A stretch of DNA of 40,141 bases from Streptomyces lucensis JCM 4490 (GTDB lineage: Bacteria > Actinomycetota > Actinomycetes > Streptomycetales > Streptomycetaceae): positions 1-40,141 of the forward strand of contig NZ_BMUE01000027.1 of assembly GCF_014650035.1 (NCBI RefSeq), in the 5' to 3' direction. The position numbers and the translations under genes were made by a program. Of the stretch, positions 32,175 to 40,141 are shown one piece after another. Below the pieces are notes generated by a model. That model was not told the DNA's origin. It saw only the letters and a program-made list of their open reading frames with translations, and did no database searches. Position 1 is the first letter of the stretch, and every line of letters starts with the position of its first letter.

Positions 32175-32798
32175 ATGAGTGCGGCTGAGGGACGCGAGCG
32201 CCGTTGCGGTCCGTGGCTCGCTGCGGCCGCCGTCGGGGTCCTCGCAGTGGCCGGGGTGGCCGCCTGGCAGATGTGGCCGTCCGGGGAGCCCGACGTCGCC
32301 GTACCGGCGCGTGTCTGCGAAGGCGCCCTTCCCGGAACGGAGGTGAAGGCGCTCCTGCCGGAGAAGGGCAAGCAGTTCTCGCAGTGGCACACCGGAGTCT
32401 TCAACCCGGAGGAGCCGTACACCAGGGCGGCGCCCGGCACCTGCAAGGTGTACGGCGGGGGCAGGGCGGTGAGGATCGAACACCTCCTCTACTCCGGCTC
32501 GGACTACACCATGAAGGACGTGGCCCGCGACGCCGGTGCCGCCGGCGCCACCCCGATCGCGCTCGGTGCGGCCGCGGGGTTCCACAAGGGTGACACCACC
32601 TCGCTGTTCATCGACTGCTCGTCCGATCAGGGCAAGGCGGTGGTGGAGGTCGATGTCACGTACCGGAAGACGTCCGACCGGGCGGTGATCCGGACCATGG
32701 CCTCACTGGCCGCCGACACCCTGCGGCTGGAGGCCCGCGGACTGTGGGACTGCGACGGCGCGGAGCGCCTGCCGAACGGCAGTCCGCGGGTCGGCTGA
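32175..32798 (+). CDS. Membrane-anchored exported protein of the same family
   Basis: The protein has 207 aa. One N-terminal membrane segment (13-31, WLAAAAVGVLAVAGVAA) has no lipobox. The extracellular part begins ARVCEGALPGTEVKALLP and contains SLFIDCSS and GLWDCDG..LPNGSP. These match ICDGTL..AVQAL, ELFFKCSS and AGCAPE..LPTAVPS of the lipoprotein at 17098. The start is 6 bases after the previous stop, with only a weak ribosome binding site. It is the last gene of the four-gene rightward unit and converges on the second mycosin. Function unknown. Confidence 0.8.
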   Translation: MSAAEGRERRCGPWLAAAAVGVLAVAGVAAWQMWPSGEPDVAVPARVCEGALPGTEVKALLPEKGKQFSQWHTGVFNPEEPYTRAAPGTCKVYGGGRAVRIEHLLYSGSDYTMKDVARDAGAAGATPIALGAAAGFHKGDTTSLFIDCSSDQGKAVVEVDVTYRKTSDRAVIRTMASLAADTLRLEARGLWDCDGAERLPNGSPRVG

Positions 32799-32875
32799 GC
32801 GGCGCCGTGGAGAGGTGCCTTCTCCGAAGCGCTCATCGCGCGTGCTGAACAGCGACCCTGCCCGCATGCCTCTCG

Positions 32876-32903
32876 GGGCCCTCCCGATGAGGCTCGGGCC
32901 CCT
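32876..32903. terminator. Weak hairpin between convergent genes
   Basis: GGGGCCC (32876-32882) pairs with GGGCCCC (32897-32903). It lies between the stop at 32798 and the mycosin stop at 32918. The 7-bp stem is short for a terminator here. Confidence 0.4.
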
Positions 32904-32917
32904 CACGTTCGGCTTGG

Positions 32918-34189
32918 TCAGCGCGTCGGCCACCTGCCTCCCGCAGGGGCGCGGCGCCTGCGGCGGGCGTCTCGGAGTGCCACCGCGCCGCCGCTCAGGC
33001 CCGCCACCAGTACCGCCACGCCGATCGCGACGTAGGTCGCGATACGGGCCGTGCGTTCCTGGGGGGTCTCGCCGAGTGTCAGCCTGGCGGGGGTGGGGGC
33101 CTCCGCGTGGGTGAGGCCGGGGTCGGGGCGGGGGGACTCGATCGGGTGATCGTCCTCCGTGAGGGCGCGTACCGGGTCCACCACTCCCCAGCCGACCCGG
33201 ATGTCGTGGCCTGCGATGGAGCGTTCGGCGGTCTGCTCGATCTGGGCCACGACCTCGCGGGGCGTCCAGCGGGGGTGCTTGGCCTTGATCAGTGCGGCCA
33301 CGCCCGCCACGTAGGGGGCGGAGAAGCTCGTGCCGTTGTCCGGGCAGTGGCCGCCCTTGGGGACCGTGGAGATCATGTCGACGCCCGGGGCGGCCACGCC
33401 GACGAAGTCGCCCGACTGGGAGAAGGCCGCACGTTCGTTGTTGCGGTCGGAGGCGGCGACGGCGAGGACGCCCTTGAAGGACGCGGGGTAGGTCTTCTTC
33501 TCGTTGCCGCCGACGCCGTCGTTGCCCGCCGAGGCGACCACCACGATGTTGGCCGCCAGTGCCTCGTCGACCGCTCGTTGCAGGTCGTCGTCGGGGACGA
33601 CGGCGTTGGTCGTGTCCTGGGAGATGTTGATGACGCCGGCCTTGGACTTGATCGCGTGCCGGATGGCGCGGGCCAGGGTGTCGGCCGTGCCGTGGCCCTC
33701 CGCGTCGTTCTGCTTGATCGGGATGATGGTGGCCTCGGGGGCGAGGCCGACGAAGCCGGTGCCGTCCATGGGGCGCGCGGCGATGATGCCCGCCACGCGC
33801 GTTCCGTGGCCGACCGTGTCGGTCGTGCCCTTGGAGTTGCCGCGTTCGATCGGCTGGCCCTTGCCGTCCTTCGTGGGCAGGAAGTTGGCGCCCAGGGAGG
33901 CGTCCACGGCGTGCGTGAGCTGGGGGTTGGCCGTGTCGACGCCCGTGTCGATGACGGCGACCCGCACGTTCTTGCCCTTGGACTGGGTCCACAGCTCGTC
34001 GAGGTTGACGCGCTGCAGGGCCCAGGGGGTGCCGGTGTACTTGTGGTTGGTCCTGGAGAACGTGCACTGGTCGGACCCGGAGTCCGCCGTGGCCCCCGGC
34101 GCCGCCAGCAGGGTGGTGACCGTGGCCAGGGCCGCCACCAGGGTCGTGCGGGTGCGGAGCGAGGGCGTCGTCGCACTGCTCAGGAGCAT
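32918..34189 (-). CDS. mycP: Mycosin-type subtilisin protease (second copy)
   Basis: This 423-aa S8 protease has a signal peptide (~12-36), catalytic Asp81 (VAVIDTG), His128 (VGHGT) and Ser288 in a fully canonical GTSFSAP, and oxyanion Asn223 (SAGND). A Pro-rich linker and a C-terminal membrane helix (~385-407) are followed by Arg-rich residues. Cys42 and Cys282 (QC, HCPD) could form a disulphide. I chose ATG 34189, with GAGGAG 8 bases upstream; a GTG overlapping the eccB stop is also possible. It directly follows eccB, the usual core-complex neighbourhood, so this copy is the likelier structural mycosin that stabilises the ESX membrane complex. Confidence 0.93.
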   Translation of the reverse strand: MLLSSATTPSLRTRTTLVAALATVTTLLAAPGATADSGSDQCTFSRTNHKYTGTPWALQRVNLDELWTQSKGKNVRVAVIDTGVDTANPQLTHAVDASLGANFLPTKDGKGQPIERGNSKGTTDTVGHGTRVAGIIAARPMDGTGFVGLAPEATIIPIKQNDAEGHGTADTLARAIRHAIKSKAGVINISQDTTNAVVPDDDLQRAVDEALAANIVVVASAGNDGVGGNEKKTYPASFKGVLAVAASDRNNERAAFSQSGDFVGVAAPGVDMISTVPKGGHCPDNGTSFSAPYVAGVAALIKAKHPRWTPREVVAQIEQTAERSIAGHDIRVGWGVVDPVRALTEDDHPIESPRPDPGLTHAEAPTPARLTLGETPQERTARIATYVAIGVAVLVAGLSGGAVALRDARRRRRAPAGGRWPTR

Positions 34190-34200
34190 CGTCGTACTCC

Positions 34201-35730
34201 TCACGAGCCCTGCGGCTGGCGGGCCGCCGCCGTCGACAGGCGCGGGCCGGTCGGCAGGAACTCCGACCACGCCAGCGGGATGGGCGCCGGCTTCACTCCG
34301 GCGTAGCCGAGGCGGGTCTGCGCCAGCTTGGCCTCCTGCTGGAGCTGCTTGTGCTGCTTGTCGGAGATGCCGATGCCCTTGGCGCCGGTGGCGCTGTCGT
34401 CGTTGGACTGCAGCGCGTAGCGCAGGCCGGTGTCGGTGACCAGGAAGACCTGGCCGGCCTTGGTCTCCTCGCCCTGGAACTGGCGGTAGAGCTGGCCGGA
34501 ACCCGCGGTGACGTACGCGCTGGAGGAGCCGGTGGGCAGGACCGCCGGGAACTCGGTGCCGGCCCAGGTGCTCAGCGTCGTCCGGCCGTTGCCGGGGTCG
34601 ACGTGGTCGAGGATGTTGCAGACGGTGTTGCGGCTGCCGACGGTGGTGGCCGGGTCGTTGACCGCGGTCGGCTTCCGGGTGGGCCACTTGTGTTCGGAGG
34701 CGAACGGCCGGCCGCGGGTGATGGCGCCCGCGCTGACCTCCTGGGGGTGCCCGGCCTGGCCGAGTTTCACGAGGTCCTTGCTGACCAGCAGCAGCTCGGC
34801 GACGAAGTCGGAGACGGGGGCGACCCGGCCGGGCAGCACGACGAAGTACTGCTCCTGGCCGTTGACCGGTGCCCTGAGCACCATGCCGACGCGGTTGGCC
34901 CGCTGGTCCAGCTGCCCGGGGGCGTTGGCGGCGGCGGACGGCACACCCTCGACCGACGGGAAGGTGATCGGGTCCCCCTCGTGCAGGGTCCGGATCCACT
35001 CCCTGGTCACTCGCTGCGGTGTGGGGTCGGCGCCGACGAGGGTCTGCAGGAGCAGGCTGTCGCCGGAGTCCACCGGGTACGCCCAGCCGTGGGCGTCGAC
35101 GATGTACTGCTTCTTGTCCGGGGTGACGACGTGGAGGAGTTCGCCGCCGTGCAGCTTCTCCTTGGTGTCGCTGAGCCTGGCCCGGTCGCGCTCGGCCAGG
35201 ACGAAGGCCGCCTTCTGGATGGAGCCGCCGCTGCCGCTGGGGCGCTCGCAGACGGCCCACTGCTTGTCCGCCGCGGCCTCCTTGTCGGAGGGGAGGCGGT
35301 CGGGGGCGTAGGGGATGCCGATGGTGACGCCGTGCGGGATCTTGCCGTTGTCGAGGATGGACTCGTCGACGGTGACGACGTCGACGTCGCTCTGGGTGTT
35401 GAGGACGAGTTTCGCGGACGCCATGTTGAGAACCGGGTGCAGCTGGGTCTTGTGGTCCGTCTTCAGCACCACGTACCGGGTGGTGGACTTGCTCGCGATG
35501 ATCACCTTCTGGCCCGGCTGGTCCCAGCCCTGCGGCGCCGTAGGCTTGAACATGCCCCAGGCGCCGAACGCGGCGAGGACGACCACGCCGACGATCGCGC
35601 CGGGCAGGATGGCGCGCAACGGCCGCGGCGCCCCCTCGTCGGAGGCATCCGGTGACGACTGGACGAACGACGCGAGCATGCGGCGCTTCGCGAAGGTGTA
35701 GGCGTTGAGTTGGTCCCGCCGAGATGCCAT
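34201..35730 (-). CDS. eccB: Type VII secretion protein EccB
   Basis: EccB is a core ESX membrane component whose large domain lies outside the membrane. It has 509 aa. The family N-terminus ASRRDQLNAYTFAKRRMLASF is followed by one membrane helix (about 40-60) and the repetitive periplasmic domain, with the cysteine pair at AVCERPS and NTVCNILD. ATG 35730 has GGAG 12 bases upstream, and the open frame upstream of it has no match. It is divergent from eccE across 197 bases and followed 11 bases later by the second mycosin. Confidence 0.95.
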   Translation of the reverse strand: MASRRDQLNAYTFAKRRMLASFVQSSPDASDEGAPRPLRAILPGAIVGVVVLAAFGAWGMFKPTAPQGWDQPGQKVIIASKSTTRYVVLKTDHKTQLHPVLNMASAKLVLNTQSDVDVVTVDESILDNGKIPHGVTIGIPYAPDRLPSDKEAAADKQWAVCERPSGSGGSIQKAAFVLAERDRARLSDTKEKLHGGELLHVVTPDKKQYIVDAHGWAYPVDSGDSLLLQTLVGADPTPQRVTREWIRTLHEGDPITFPSVEGVPSAAANAPGQLDQRANRVGMVLRAPVNGQEQYFVVLPGRVAPVSDFVAELLLVSKDLVKLGQAGHPQEVSAGAITRGRPFASEHKWPTRKPTAVNDPATTVGSRNTVCNILDHVDPGNGRTTLSTWAGTEFPAVLPTGSSSAYVTAGSGQLYRQFQGEETKAGQVFLVTDTGLRYALQSNDDSATGAKGIGISDKQHKQLQQEAKLAQTRLGYAGVKPAPIPLAWSEFLPTGPRLSTAAARQPQGS

Positions 35731-35849
35731 CTGTGCCTGTTTCTCCCCGTGTCTCACGCGGAGCGCGCCCGGGGACCACGCTCCCCCGCCCTCCGTTGTC
35801 GGACCCGGCCCCTACTATGCCTGGTACGAAGCGGGTCTCGTGGAACGGG

Positions 35850-35855
35850 TAGGGT
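35850..35855 (+). promoter_or_regulatory. Putative -10 box for eccE
   Basis: TAGGGT is a full match to TAGRRT, about 70 bases before eccE. No good -35 box is present. On the opposite strand a TAGTAG near 35815 may serve eccB. Confidence 0.35.
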
Positions 35856-35860
35856 ACCTG

Positions 35861-35874
35861 GGCCCTCAAGGGCC
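35861..35874. promoter_or_regulatory. Near-palindrome at the eccE start point
   Basis: GGCCCT (35861-35866) and AGGGCC (35869-35874) are inverted around CA, exactly where transcription from the TAGGGT box would begin. An operator is possible. Confidence 0.35.
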
Positions 35875-35927
35875 TTGTTCAGTGGCCTGGTTCCAGTGAG
35901 TTGTGAGCAAATCGGGGGGATGGAGTG

Positions 35928-37265
35928 ATGGCTTCCGGGACGCGGACGCGCACGCGCGGCCGGTCGGCGGCACGAGGCCGTGCGGCCGGGTCCGCGCCGG
36001 GCCCGCGCGAGGCGTCGGCCCAGCGCGGCGCGGCGCGGCAGTCGGTCACGCTCGGCCTCAGGGCCCGGCCGGGGCAGGCCGGTTCGTTCCGTTTGCAACG
36101 GCTCGTGCTGGTGGAGCTGGCGGCCGCGGTGCTGGTCGTCGGCTGGGTCATCGGCATGATGGCGCTGGTGCCGGCCGGGGTCGTCGCCCTGACGCTGGTG
36201 CTGCTGGCCTTCGTGCGGCGGCGGGGCCGCTCGCTGCCGGAGTGGCTGGCCACCGCCCGGGAACTGCGGGCGCGTCAGAAGCGGGCCGCGGACACCGGGA
36301 TACCGCCGGGCACGGAGCCCGGACTGGTTCCGGCGGTGGAGTGCGAGCCCGCCCTGCGCACGTACTCCTACGGGTCACGCGACCGGCGGCCCGTCGGGAT
36401 CGTCGGGGACGGCACCTTCGTCACCGCCGTGCTCCAGGTGGAGGCCGACGCCACCGCGCTGCGGGCCGAGCGGACCCGTCAGCCTCTGCCACTGGGGCTG
36501 GTGCGGGACGCGCTGGCGGTGGACGGCATCCGGCTGGAGTCGGCGCAGGTCGTGCTGCACACGCAGCCCGCGCCCGCCCTGCACCTGCCCCAGCAGTCCG
36601 TGGCGGTCGCCAACTACCAGCCGTTGCAGGAGCAGACGGGCGCCCCGGCCGTGCGCATCACCTGGGTCGCGCTGAAGCTCGATCCCGAGCTGTGCGCCGA
36701 GGCCGTGGCCGCGCGCGGGGGCGGGCTGACGGGGGCGCAGAAGTGCGTCGTGCGGGCGGCGGACCATCTGGCTAGCAGGCTGACCGGCGCCGGGTTCCGG
36801 GCGCGGGTGCTCGACGAGGAGGAGCTGATCGCCGCGCTCGCCACCTCGGCGTGCGCCAACCCGCTGGTCACCGCCGAGGCGGGGCGCAGCGAGGCGCGGG
36901 AGCGGCGGACGGAGGAGTCGGGGCGCAGCTGGCGCTGCGACAACCGGCGGCACACCACGTACTGGGTCAGGCGCTGGCCCGAACTGGGTGGCGGCAGGGG
37001 CGAGTCGCTGCCGCAGTTCGTCGCGCGGGTCACGGCGATACCGGCCCTGGCCACCACCTTCAGTCTCACCCTGACGTCCGGGGAGCGGCAGGAGGTCTCG
37101 TTGTGCGGGCACGTGCGGGTGACCGGGCGCAGTGACGACGAACTCGTCGCGGCACGGCGTGCGCTGGAGGATGCGGCACGGCAGACCGGTGCCGGTCTGG
37201 CCCGCCTCGACCGTGAGCAACTGCCCGGCATGCTGGCCACGCTGCCCCTCGGAGGTGCACGGTGA
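35928..37265 (+). CDS. eccE: Type VII secretion protein EccE
   Basis: EccE is the peripheral core component of the ESX membrane complex. The protein has 445 aa. An Arg-rich cytoplasmic N-terminus is followed by two close membrane helices (about 58-76 and 79-96) and a soluble domain of ~340 residues with typical EccE elements (VGIVGDGTFVTAVLQVE; WRCDNRRHTTYWVRRWP). The ATG at 35928 has GGGGGGA 7 bases upstream; a GTG directly before it is an alternative. It overlaps the next gene as GTGA and is divergent from eccB. Confidence 0.92.
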   Translation: MASGTRTRTRGRSAARGRAAGSAPGPREASAQRGAARQSVTLGLRARPGQAGSFRLQRLVLVELAAAVLVVGWVIGMMALVPAGVVALTLVLLAFVRRRGRSLPEWLATARELRARQKRAADTGIPPGTEPGLVPAVECEPALRTYSYGSRDRRPVGIVGDGTFVTAVLQVEADATALRAERTRQPLPLGLVRDALAVDGIRLESAQVVLHTQPAPALHLPQQSVAVANYQPLQEQTGAPAVRITWVALKLDPELCAEAVAARGGGLTGAQKCVVRAADHLASRLTGAGFRARVLDEEELIAALATSACANPLVTAEAGRSEARERRTEESGRSWRCDNRRHTTYWVRRWPELGGGRGESLPQFVARVTAIPALATTFSLTLTSGERQEVSLCGHVRVTGRSDDELVAARRALEDAARQTGAGLARLDREQLPGMLATLPLGGAR

Positions 37266-38044
37266 CGACCATTCCGACGACTTCCCCGGCGCCGGACGCG
37301 CGCGCGGCGCAGGAGCCGTCCGGGCCGCGGAGGATGGGTGAGCGGCTGCGCAACGGTCTCGGTCTGATCGGGCCCCGGCACGGCCGGCACGGGCTGTCCG
37401 TACAGCAGTTGGACGCGCTGGCCCTGCCCATCGGGGACGACGGCGTGGTCGCGGGCGTGGACGCCGAGGGACAGCCCGCCGTCCTGGGCATCAACCGGCC
37501 CACGCCGTACGACGTCGTGCTGATCGGCGGTCTGTGGACCGCGCAGGTGCTCGCGCTGCGCTCCGCGGCGACGGGTGCCCGGGTCGCCGTCGAGACCGGC
37601 CGGCCGCAGGCCTGGATGCAGATGGTGCACGCGATGGGCGGCGGGCAGAACGGCCTGTCGGTGTACGAGGTCGGGCGGGTGCCCCCGCAGGGCGCCTCCG
37701 CCGGTACGCCGGTGCTGGTGGTCCGCGACTGCGGTATGCGGCCGCCGCGCGGCAGAGTGGTGTCCGGGCCCTGGCAGTCGGTGCTGACGCTGCTGCCCTA
37801 TCTCAGCCCGGTCGCACCCCGGCTGCTGCGGCAGGCGCGGCTCGCCGGCATCCAGCGGGTCTCGCCGGACGAGGCGGCCGAACTGGGGCGCACCATGGGC
37901 CTGTCGCGGACCGAGGTGGAGTCGCTGCCGGGGCTTCCCGACGGCGTCACGCTGTGGTGCACCGACCGTGACCGGCAGTACGTGATGACCCAACCGACCG
38001 ACGCCGAGATCGGATTGCTGGGCACGCCGCGCCGGATGGACTGA
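37262..38044 (+). CDS. Conserved protein coupled to eccE
   Basis: This 260-aa soluble protein starts with GTG overlapping the eccE stop (GTGA), so it is translationally coupled. Recognisable stretches are LPIGDDGVVAGVDAEGQPAV, YDVVLIGGLWTAQVLALRSAATGARVAVETG (given as VVLIGGLWTAQVLALRSA) and the C-terminal TQPTDAEIGLLGTPRR. I recall such a gene after eccE in Streptomyces ESX loci but no function. The IGGLWTAQ..RSAATGARVAVETGR segment has the look of a nucleotide- or protein-binding fold. It is likely a cytoplasmic accessory of the secretion complex, by context only. Confidence 0.82.
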   Translation: MTTIPTTSPAPDARAAQEPSGPRRMGERLRNGLGLIGPRHGRHGLSVQQLDALALPIGDDGVVAGVDAEGQPAVLGINRPTPYDVVLIGGLWTAQVLALRSAATGARVAVETGRPQAWMQMVHAMGGGQNGLSVYEVGRVPPQGASAGTPVLVVRDCGMRPPRGRVVSGPWQSVLTLLPYLSPVAPRLLRQARLAGIQRVSPDEAAELGRTMGLSRTEVESLPGLPDGVTLWCTDRDRQYVMTQPTDAEIGLLGTPRRMD

Positions 38045-38136
38045 ACCGCCCGTCCTGTCCCTCTTTGTTCGCCGGGTGGTTCGCTTCCGGTCGGCCGAGG
38101 GGTGGGCGGGCCTGCCGTGGTGCGGCTCGTGGTGAT

Positions 38137-38142
38137 TAGGCT
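38137..38142 (+). promoter_or_regulatory. Possible -10 box before the proline-rich gene
   Basis: TAGGCT is a partial match to TAGRRT in the 257-base gap before 38302. The -35 region is poor. Confidence 0.25.
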
Positions 38143-38301
38143 GGGAGCGGGCGCGATGGCAGGTCCCGTGCACCGGGCGTCGCTGTTCGCGGGGGAGCAC
38201 CGCTGAACCGGACTGCCTCGAACGACTACGGACGCATCGGAACCACACGACATGGTCGCCCCGGCACGGCATGAGGGTGCTCGACCACACCAGGAGGAAC
38301 T

Positions 38302-40141
38302 GTGAACAGCGATCGGGACGGGATGCGCGGGGGCTGGGCTTCACCCGGCGATGACCAGCCCGACGCGGAAGCAGTCGAGACCACCGGCGAGTTCACCATC
38401 GACTACGCTCCACCCGCCTGGTACACGCAGAACGCGTCCGGGCCGTCGGGCTCCGCCGGTACGGCGACGGGACCGGGGGGCGCGGGCGGGTTCGCCGGGC
38501 CGTACGGTTCCGACACCGCGGGAGGTCAGGGCGGTCCGGCCCCTTCGGCGGTGCCGTCGTTCCCGCCGGGCACGCCGGTTCCCGGGCCGACGTCGCCTGC
38601 CCCCGCCGCCCAGCCTTCCGGTACGCCGCCGCAGGGGACGCCGTACACGCCGCCGCAGGGCACCGCGTACACCCCGCCGCCCCCACCCGGGCCGGCGGAG
38701 GGCGCGCCCTTCGCTCCGCCCGCGGCACAGCCCGCGCCGCCGGTCGGCAACCCCGTCCCGATGCCGAGGCTGCCCGAGGGTTTCGAACCGCAGTCGGCGC
38801 AGCCGCATCAGCCGCAACCGGCGCAGCCCGTTCAGTCACAGCCCGCACAGCCGGTTCAGCCGGTTCAGCCGGTTCAGCCGGAGGGCGCGGCCGCTTCCGC
38901 CGTACCCGAGCCGCGAGCGGGCAACGGGGACCTGGAGAGCGGGGCGACCATGCGGTTCTCCGCCGTCGCCCTGAAGCGCGAGATGGCCGAGATCGCCGAG
39001 CGGACCGAGCGGGCCGCTGCCGCCGCGGAGGCGGGCGGTGCGCAGGCCTCCGGGGCTCCTGAGGTTTCCGGCGGTTCCGGCGACGCGGCCCCCGCGGAGG
39101 GCACGGCGCCTGCCGACGGTGACGCCGCGAGCGTCGCCGGTGCCGAGGGCGACCGGGCCGGGGAGGCCGGTACCGAGGAGGCCGAGGTCACCGGTGCTGA
39201 GGCCGACGTCACCGGTGCGGAAGGCGCTCCGGAGGCTGCCGTGACGCCCGGCGCGTCCGACGAGGGCACGGAGGACAGCGCTGGGAAGCCCAGCGACGCG
39301 ACCGGGGCTCAGGGAGGTGCGGTCGCGGACGCCGCTGCCGACGACGCCTCCGACACCTCCGAGGCCTCCGAGTCCGGCGCGGTCGGCGCGGTCGGCGCGG
39401 TCGGCGGCCGGCCGTCGGACGAGGCCGACGCCGAGACCGTCTCCGAGGCCGCCGGCGACGCCTCCCCCGAGGCTTTCGGGACGGTCACCGTGCCGGAAGG
39501 CCCCGCGGAGAGCGGGGAGCCCGGTGCGACGGAGTCCGCGGACGCCGTGGTCCAGGACGCGGCGGCTCAGGAGAGCACGTCGCAGCCCGGAACGCCGGAC
39601 GGCGGCGCGCAGCAGGAGGACACGTCCCAGAGCGGGGCCGCGCAAGCCGTCGTCCCGCCCGCTCCACCGGTTGCGCGGGACGCGCAGCCCGGCTGGACTC
39701 CCCCGCCCGCGCCGCAGGGCGGGATGCCGCCGCTGCCGCCCGCGTACCAGCCCGCCGCCCCGGCCGCCGCGGACCAGTGGGCCGTGCAGGCCGGGCCGCA
39801 GCAGCCCGCCCCGCAGCAGCCGGGCCCGATGCCCGGCCAGCAGCCGCCGTTCCAGCCGCAGGCCCCGCAGCCGGCGCCCGCCGCCTGGGGACAGCAGTCT
39901 CCGGAGAATCCGCAGAGCCCCGCGGACCGGCCCGGCGCGCCCGTCGCGCCGCCCGCTCCCGCACAGGCCGGACCGCAGCCGCACCCGGCAGGCCCCACCG
40001 CGCCGAACGGCGGCTACGGCTTCCCGCAGCCCCCGGCGCCCCGGCCGGCCCCCGACCCGCAGGCGCAGCCCGGCGGTTACGGTTTCCCCCAGAACCAGGC
40101 ACCCCAGCCGCCCGCCAACCCACAAGCACAGCCCGGCGGTT
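38302..40141 (+). CDS. Long Pro/Gln/Glu-rich protein, 3' end outside window (EspI/ParA-like candidate)
   Basis: The frame is open for 613 codons to the window edge. GTG 38302 has AGGAGGAA just upstream. Residues 1-30 are polar (NSDRDGMRGGWASPGDDQ), then comes a Pro/Gly-rich part with QPV repeats, then a helical stretch TMRFSAVALKREMAEIAERTERAAAA near residues 215-240. After this lie a strongly acidic Ala/Glu/Asp region and a Pro/Gln-rich part with repeated GGYGFPQ. No catalytic domain is visible inside the window. Its length, composition and position after eccE match what I recall of Streptomyces proteins with a C-terminal ParA/MinD-type ATPase, like mycobacterial EspI. That domain would lie beyond the edge. 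Confidence 0.75.
   Translation, partial: MNSDRDGMRGGWASPGDDQPDAEAVETTGEFTIDYAPPAWYTQNASGPSGSAGTATGPGGAGGFAGPYGSDTAGGQGGPAPSAVPSFPPGTPVPGPTSPAPAAQPSGTPPQGTPYTPPQGTAYTPPPPPGPAEGAPFAPPAAQPAPPVGNPVPMPRLPEGFEPQSAQPHQPQPAQPVQSQPAQPVQPVQPVQPEGAAASAVPEPRAGNGDLESGATMRFSAVALKREMAEIAERTERAAAAAEAGGAQASGAPEVSGGSGDAAPAEGTAPADGDAASVAGAEGDRAGEAGTEEAEVTGAEADVTGAEGAPEAAVTPGASDEGTEDSAGKPSDATGAQGGAVADAAADDASDTSEASESGAVGAVGAVGGRPSDEADAETVSEAAGDASPEAFGTVTVPEGPAESGEPGATESADAVVQDAAAQESTSQPGTPDGGAQQEDTSQSGAAQAVVPPAPPVARDAQPGWTPPPAPQGGMPPLPPAYQPAAPAAADQWAVQAGPQQPAPQQPGPMPGQQPPFQPQAPQPAPAAWGQQSPENPQSPADRPGAPVAPPAPAQAGPQPHPAGPTAPNGGYGFPQPPAPRPAPDPQAQPGGYGFPQNQAPQPPANPQAQPGG
38848..38881 (+). repeat. 9-bp in-frame tandem repeat (QPV)
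   Basis: CAGCCGGTT is repeated at 38848, 38857 and 38866 with a partial fourth copy. It encodes Gln-Pro-Val in the proline-rich region of the right-edge gene and is a likely site of length variation. Confidence 0.75.

Overview
The window looks like a piece of a Streptomyces chromosome. It has very high GC with G/C-ending codons, GTG and TTG starts, GGAGG-type ribosome binding sites, and a gene order (RNase J, dapA, thyX, dapB, M16 peptidase, pnp, rpsO, then a type VII secretion locus) that I recognise from the Streptomyces core chromosome. No tRNA, rRNA, insertion sequence, CRISPR array or integrase is visible.

Left third (1-11184) is housekeeping. On the minus strand lie RNase J (rnj), dapA, thyX and a transcription unit rpsO > pnp > M16 peptidase > dapB > small TPR membrane protein. 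Two small plus-strand membrane proteins (4148-5044) converge on that unit at a perfect 24-bp terminator stem. A DUF397 gene (10835-11128) that I read as the developmental gene bldB marks the border.

Right two thirds (11206-40141) form one large actinobacterial type VII (ESX) secretion locus. The membrane machine is split over three divergent promoter regions: eccD facing eccC, two WXG modules back to back, and eccB facing eccE. Between the core genes lie three bicistronic Esx-type pairs: the short esx pair, and two pairs in which the second partner carries a WXG domain followed by a long extension (601 and 765 aa). Two mycosin proteases are present. One (24648-25925) sits with the esx genes and the other (32918-34189) follows eccB. 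eccA is absent from the window. Three exported single-domain proteins (two lipoproteins, one membrane-anchored) plus one frameshifted paralogue accompany the locus.

The least familiar part is the tail of the leftward esx operon. It has two membrane Ser/Thr kinases with extracytoplasmic PQQ/WD-like propellers, preceded by a kinase-fold protein that has lost every catalytic residue (a pseudokinase). The esx pair is bracketed by two strong hairpins that could uncouple its mRNA from the protease upstream and the kinases downstream. My working model is that the Ecc proteins export the Esx-type pairs, mycosins act outside the membrane, and the kinase/pseudokinase set senses an outside ligand and tunes secretion or development. 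The wiring is inference. The family assignments are much firmer.

The window ends inside a long proline/glutamine-rich gene (38302 onward) that resembles the N-terminal half of an EspI/ParA-type protein.
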